Origin: an uncultured Bacteroidales bacterium
Lineage (GTDB): Bacteria; Bacteroidota; Bacteroidia; Bacteroidales; ML635J-15
DNA: 6,296 nt
NCBI GenBank assembly: GCA_905233405.1
Contig: CAJOEG010000093.1
Span: forward strand, 1,313-7,608
Direction of reading: 5' to 3'
The position numbers were made by a program, and so were the translations under genes. The notes beneath the pieces are model-generated. The model saw only the letters and a program-made list of their open reading frames with translations, did no database searches and was not told the DNA's origin. Positions 6,288 through 6,296 of this stretch are shown in pieces (the first letter of the stretch is position 1; each line of letters begins with the position of its first letter).

Positions 6288-6296
6288 ATAATCTTA

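Noticed and set aside
1..6296. Search for mobile elements, CRISPR arrays, tRNA or rRNA genes, riboswitches and defence genes
   Set aside because: No long direct or inverted repeats, transposase motifs, spaced repeats or RNA gene signatures were seen by eye. Genes account for nearly all of the window and the longest gap is 50 bases.

Overview
The window looks like chromosomal DNA of an anaerobic, gut- or rumen-type member of the Bacteroidetes (Bacteroidales-like). I infer this from the Bacteroidetes flavour of the Lnt protein, an outer-membrane barrel type I associate with this phylum, a lipoprotein with a Fibrobacter succinogenes major paralogous (Fib_succ_major) domain typical of Bacteroidetes surface proteins, mostly weak Shine-Dalgarno sites, and one TAnnTTTG promoter-like box. 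Genus cannot be given from sequence reading alone. Nothing here is mobile: no insertion sequence, tRNA, rRNA, CRISPR array or phage gene was seen.

Region 1 (1-1562, + strand) is the end of an electron transfer flavoprotein operon: the last 160 residues of EtfB followed by complete EtfA. The two touch through a TAATG overlap, although an internal start with a good ribosome binding site exists in etfA. Together they form the FAD-carrying heterodimer that shuttles electrons to or from acyl-CoA dehydrogenases. No dehydrogenase gene lies in the window.

Region 2 (1563-1612) is a 50-base gap with a perfect 14-base palindrome followed by a T-rich run (possible weak terminator) and a TAATTTTG box just upstream of the next start codon.

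Region 3 (1613-5234, + strand) is a tightly packed envelope operon of three genes: a secreted outer-membrane beta-barrel protein of unknown function, waaA (Kdo transferase, lipid A glycosylation) 2 bases later, and lnt (apolipoprotein N-acyltransferase) overlapping waaA by ATGA. The operon joins lipopolysaccharide core assembly, lipoprotein maturation and an uncharacterised outer-membrane protein.

Region 4 (5266-6273, - strand) is a convergent lipoprotein gene with a C-terminal Fib_succ_major domain, separated from lnt by only 31 bases with no obvious terminator. As a lipoprotein it would be a plausible substrate of the neighbouring Lnt.

I did not find an evident new defence, mobile or regulatory system. 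The most worthwhile items are the conserved-looking barrel protein inside the waaA-lnt operon, the altered FAD-site motif of EtfA, and the etfA start ambiguity.
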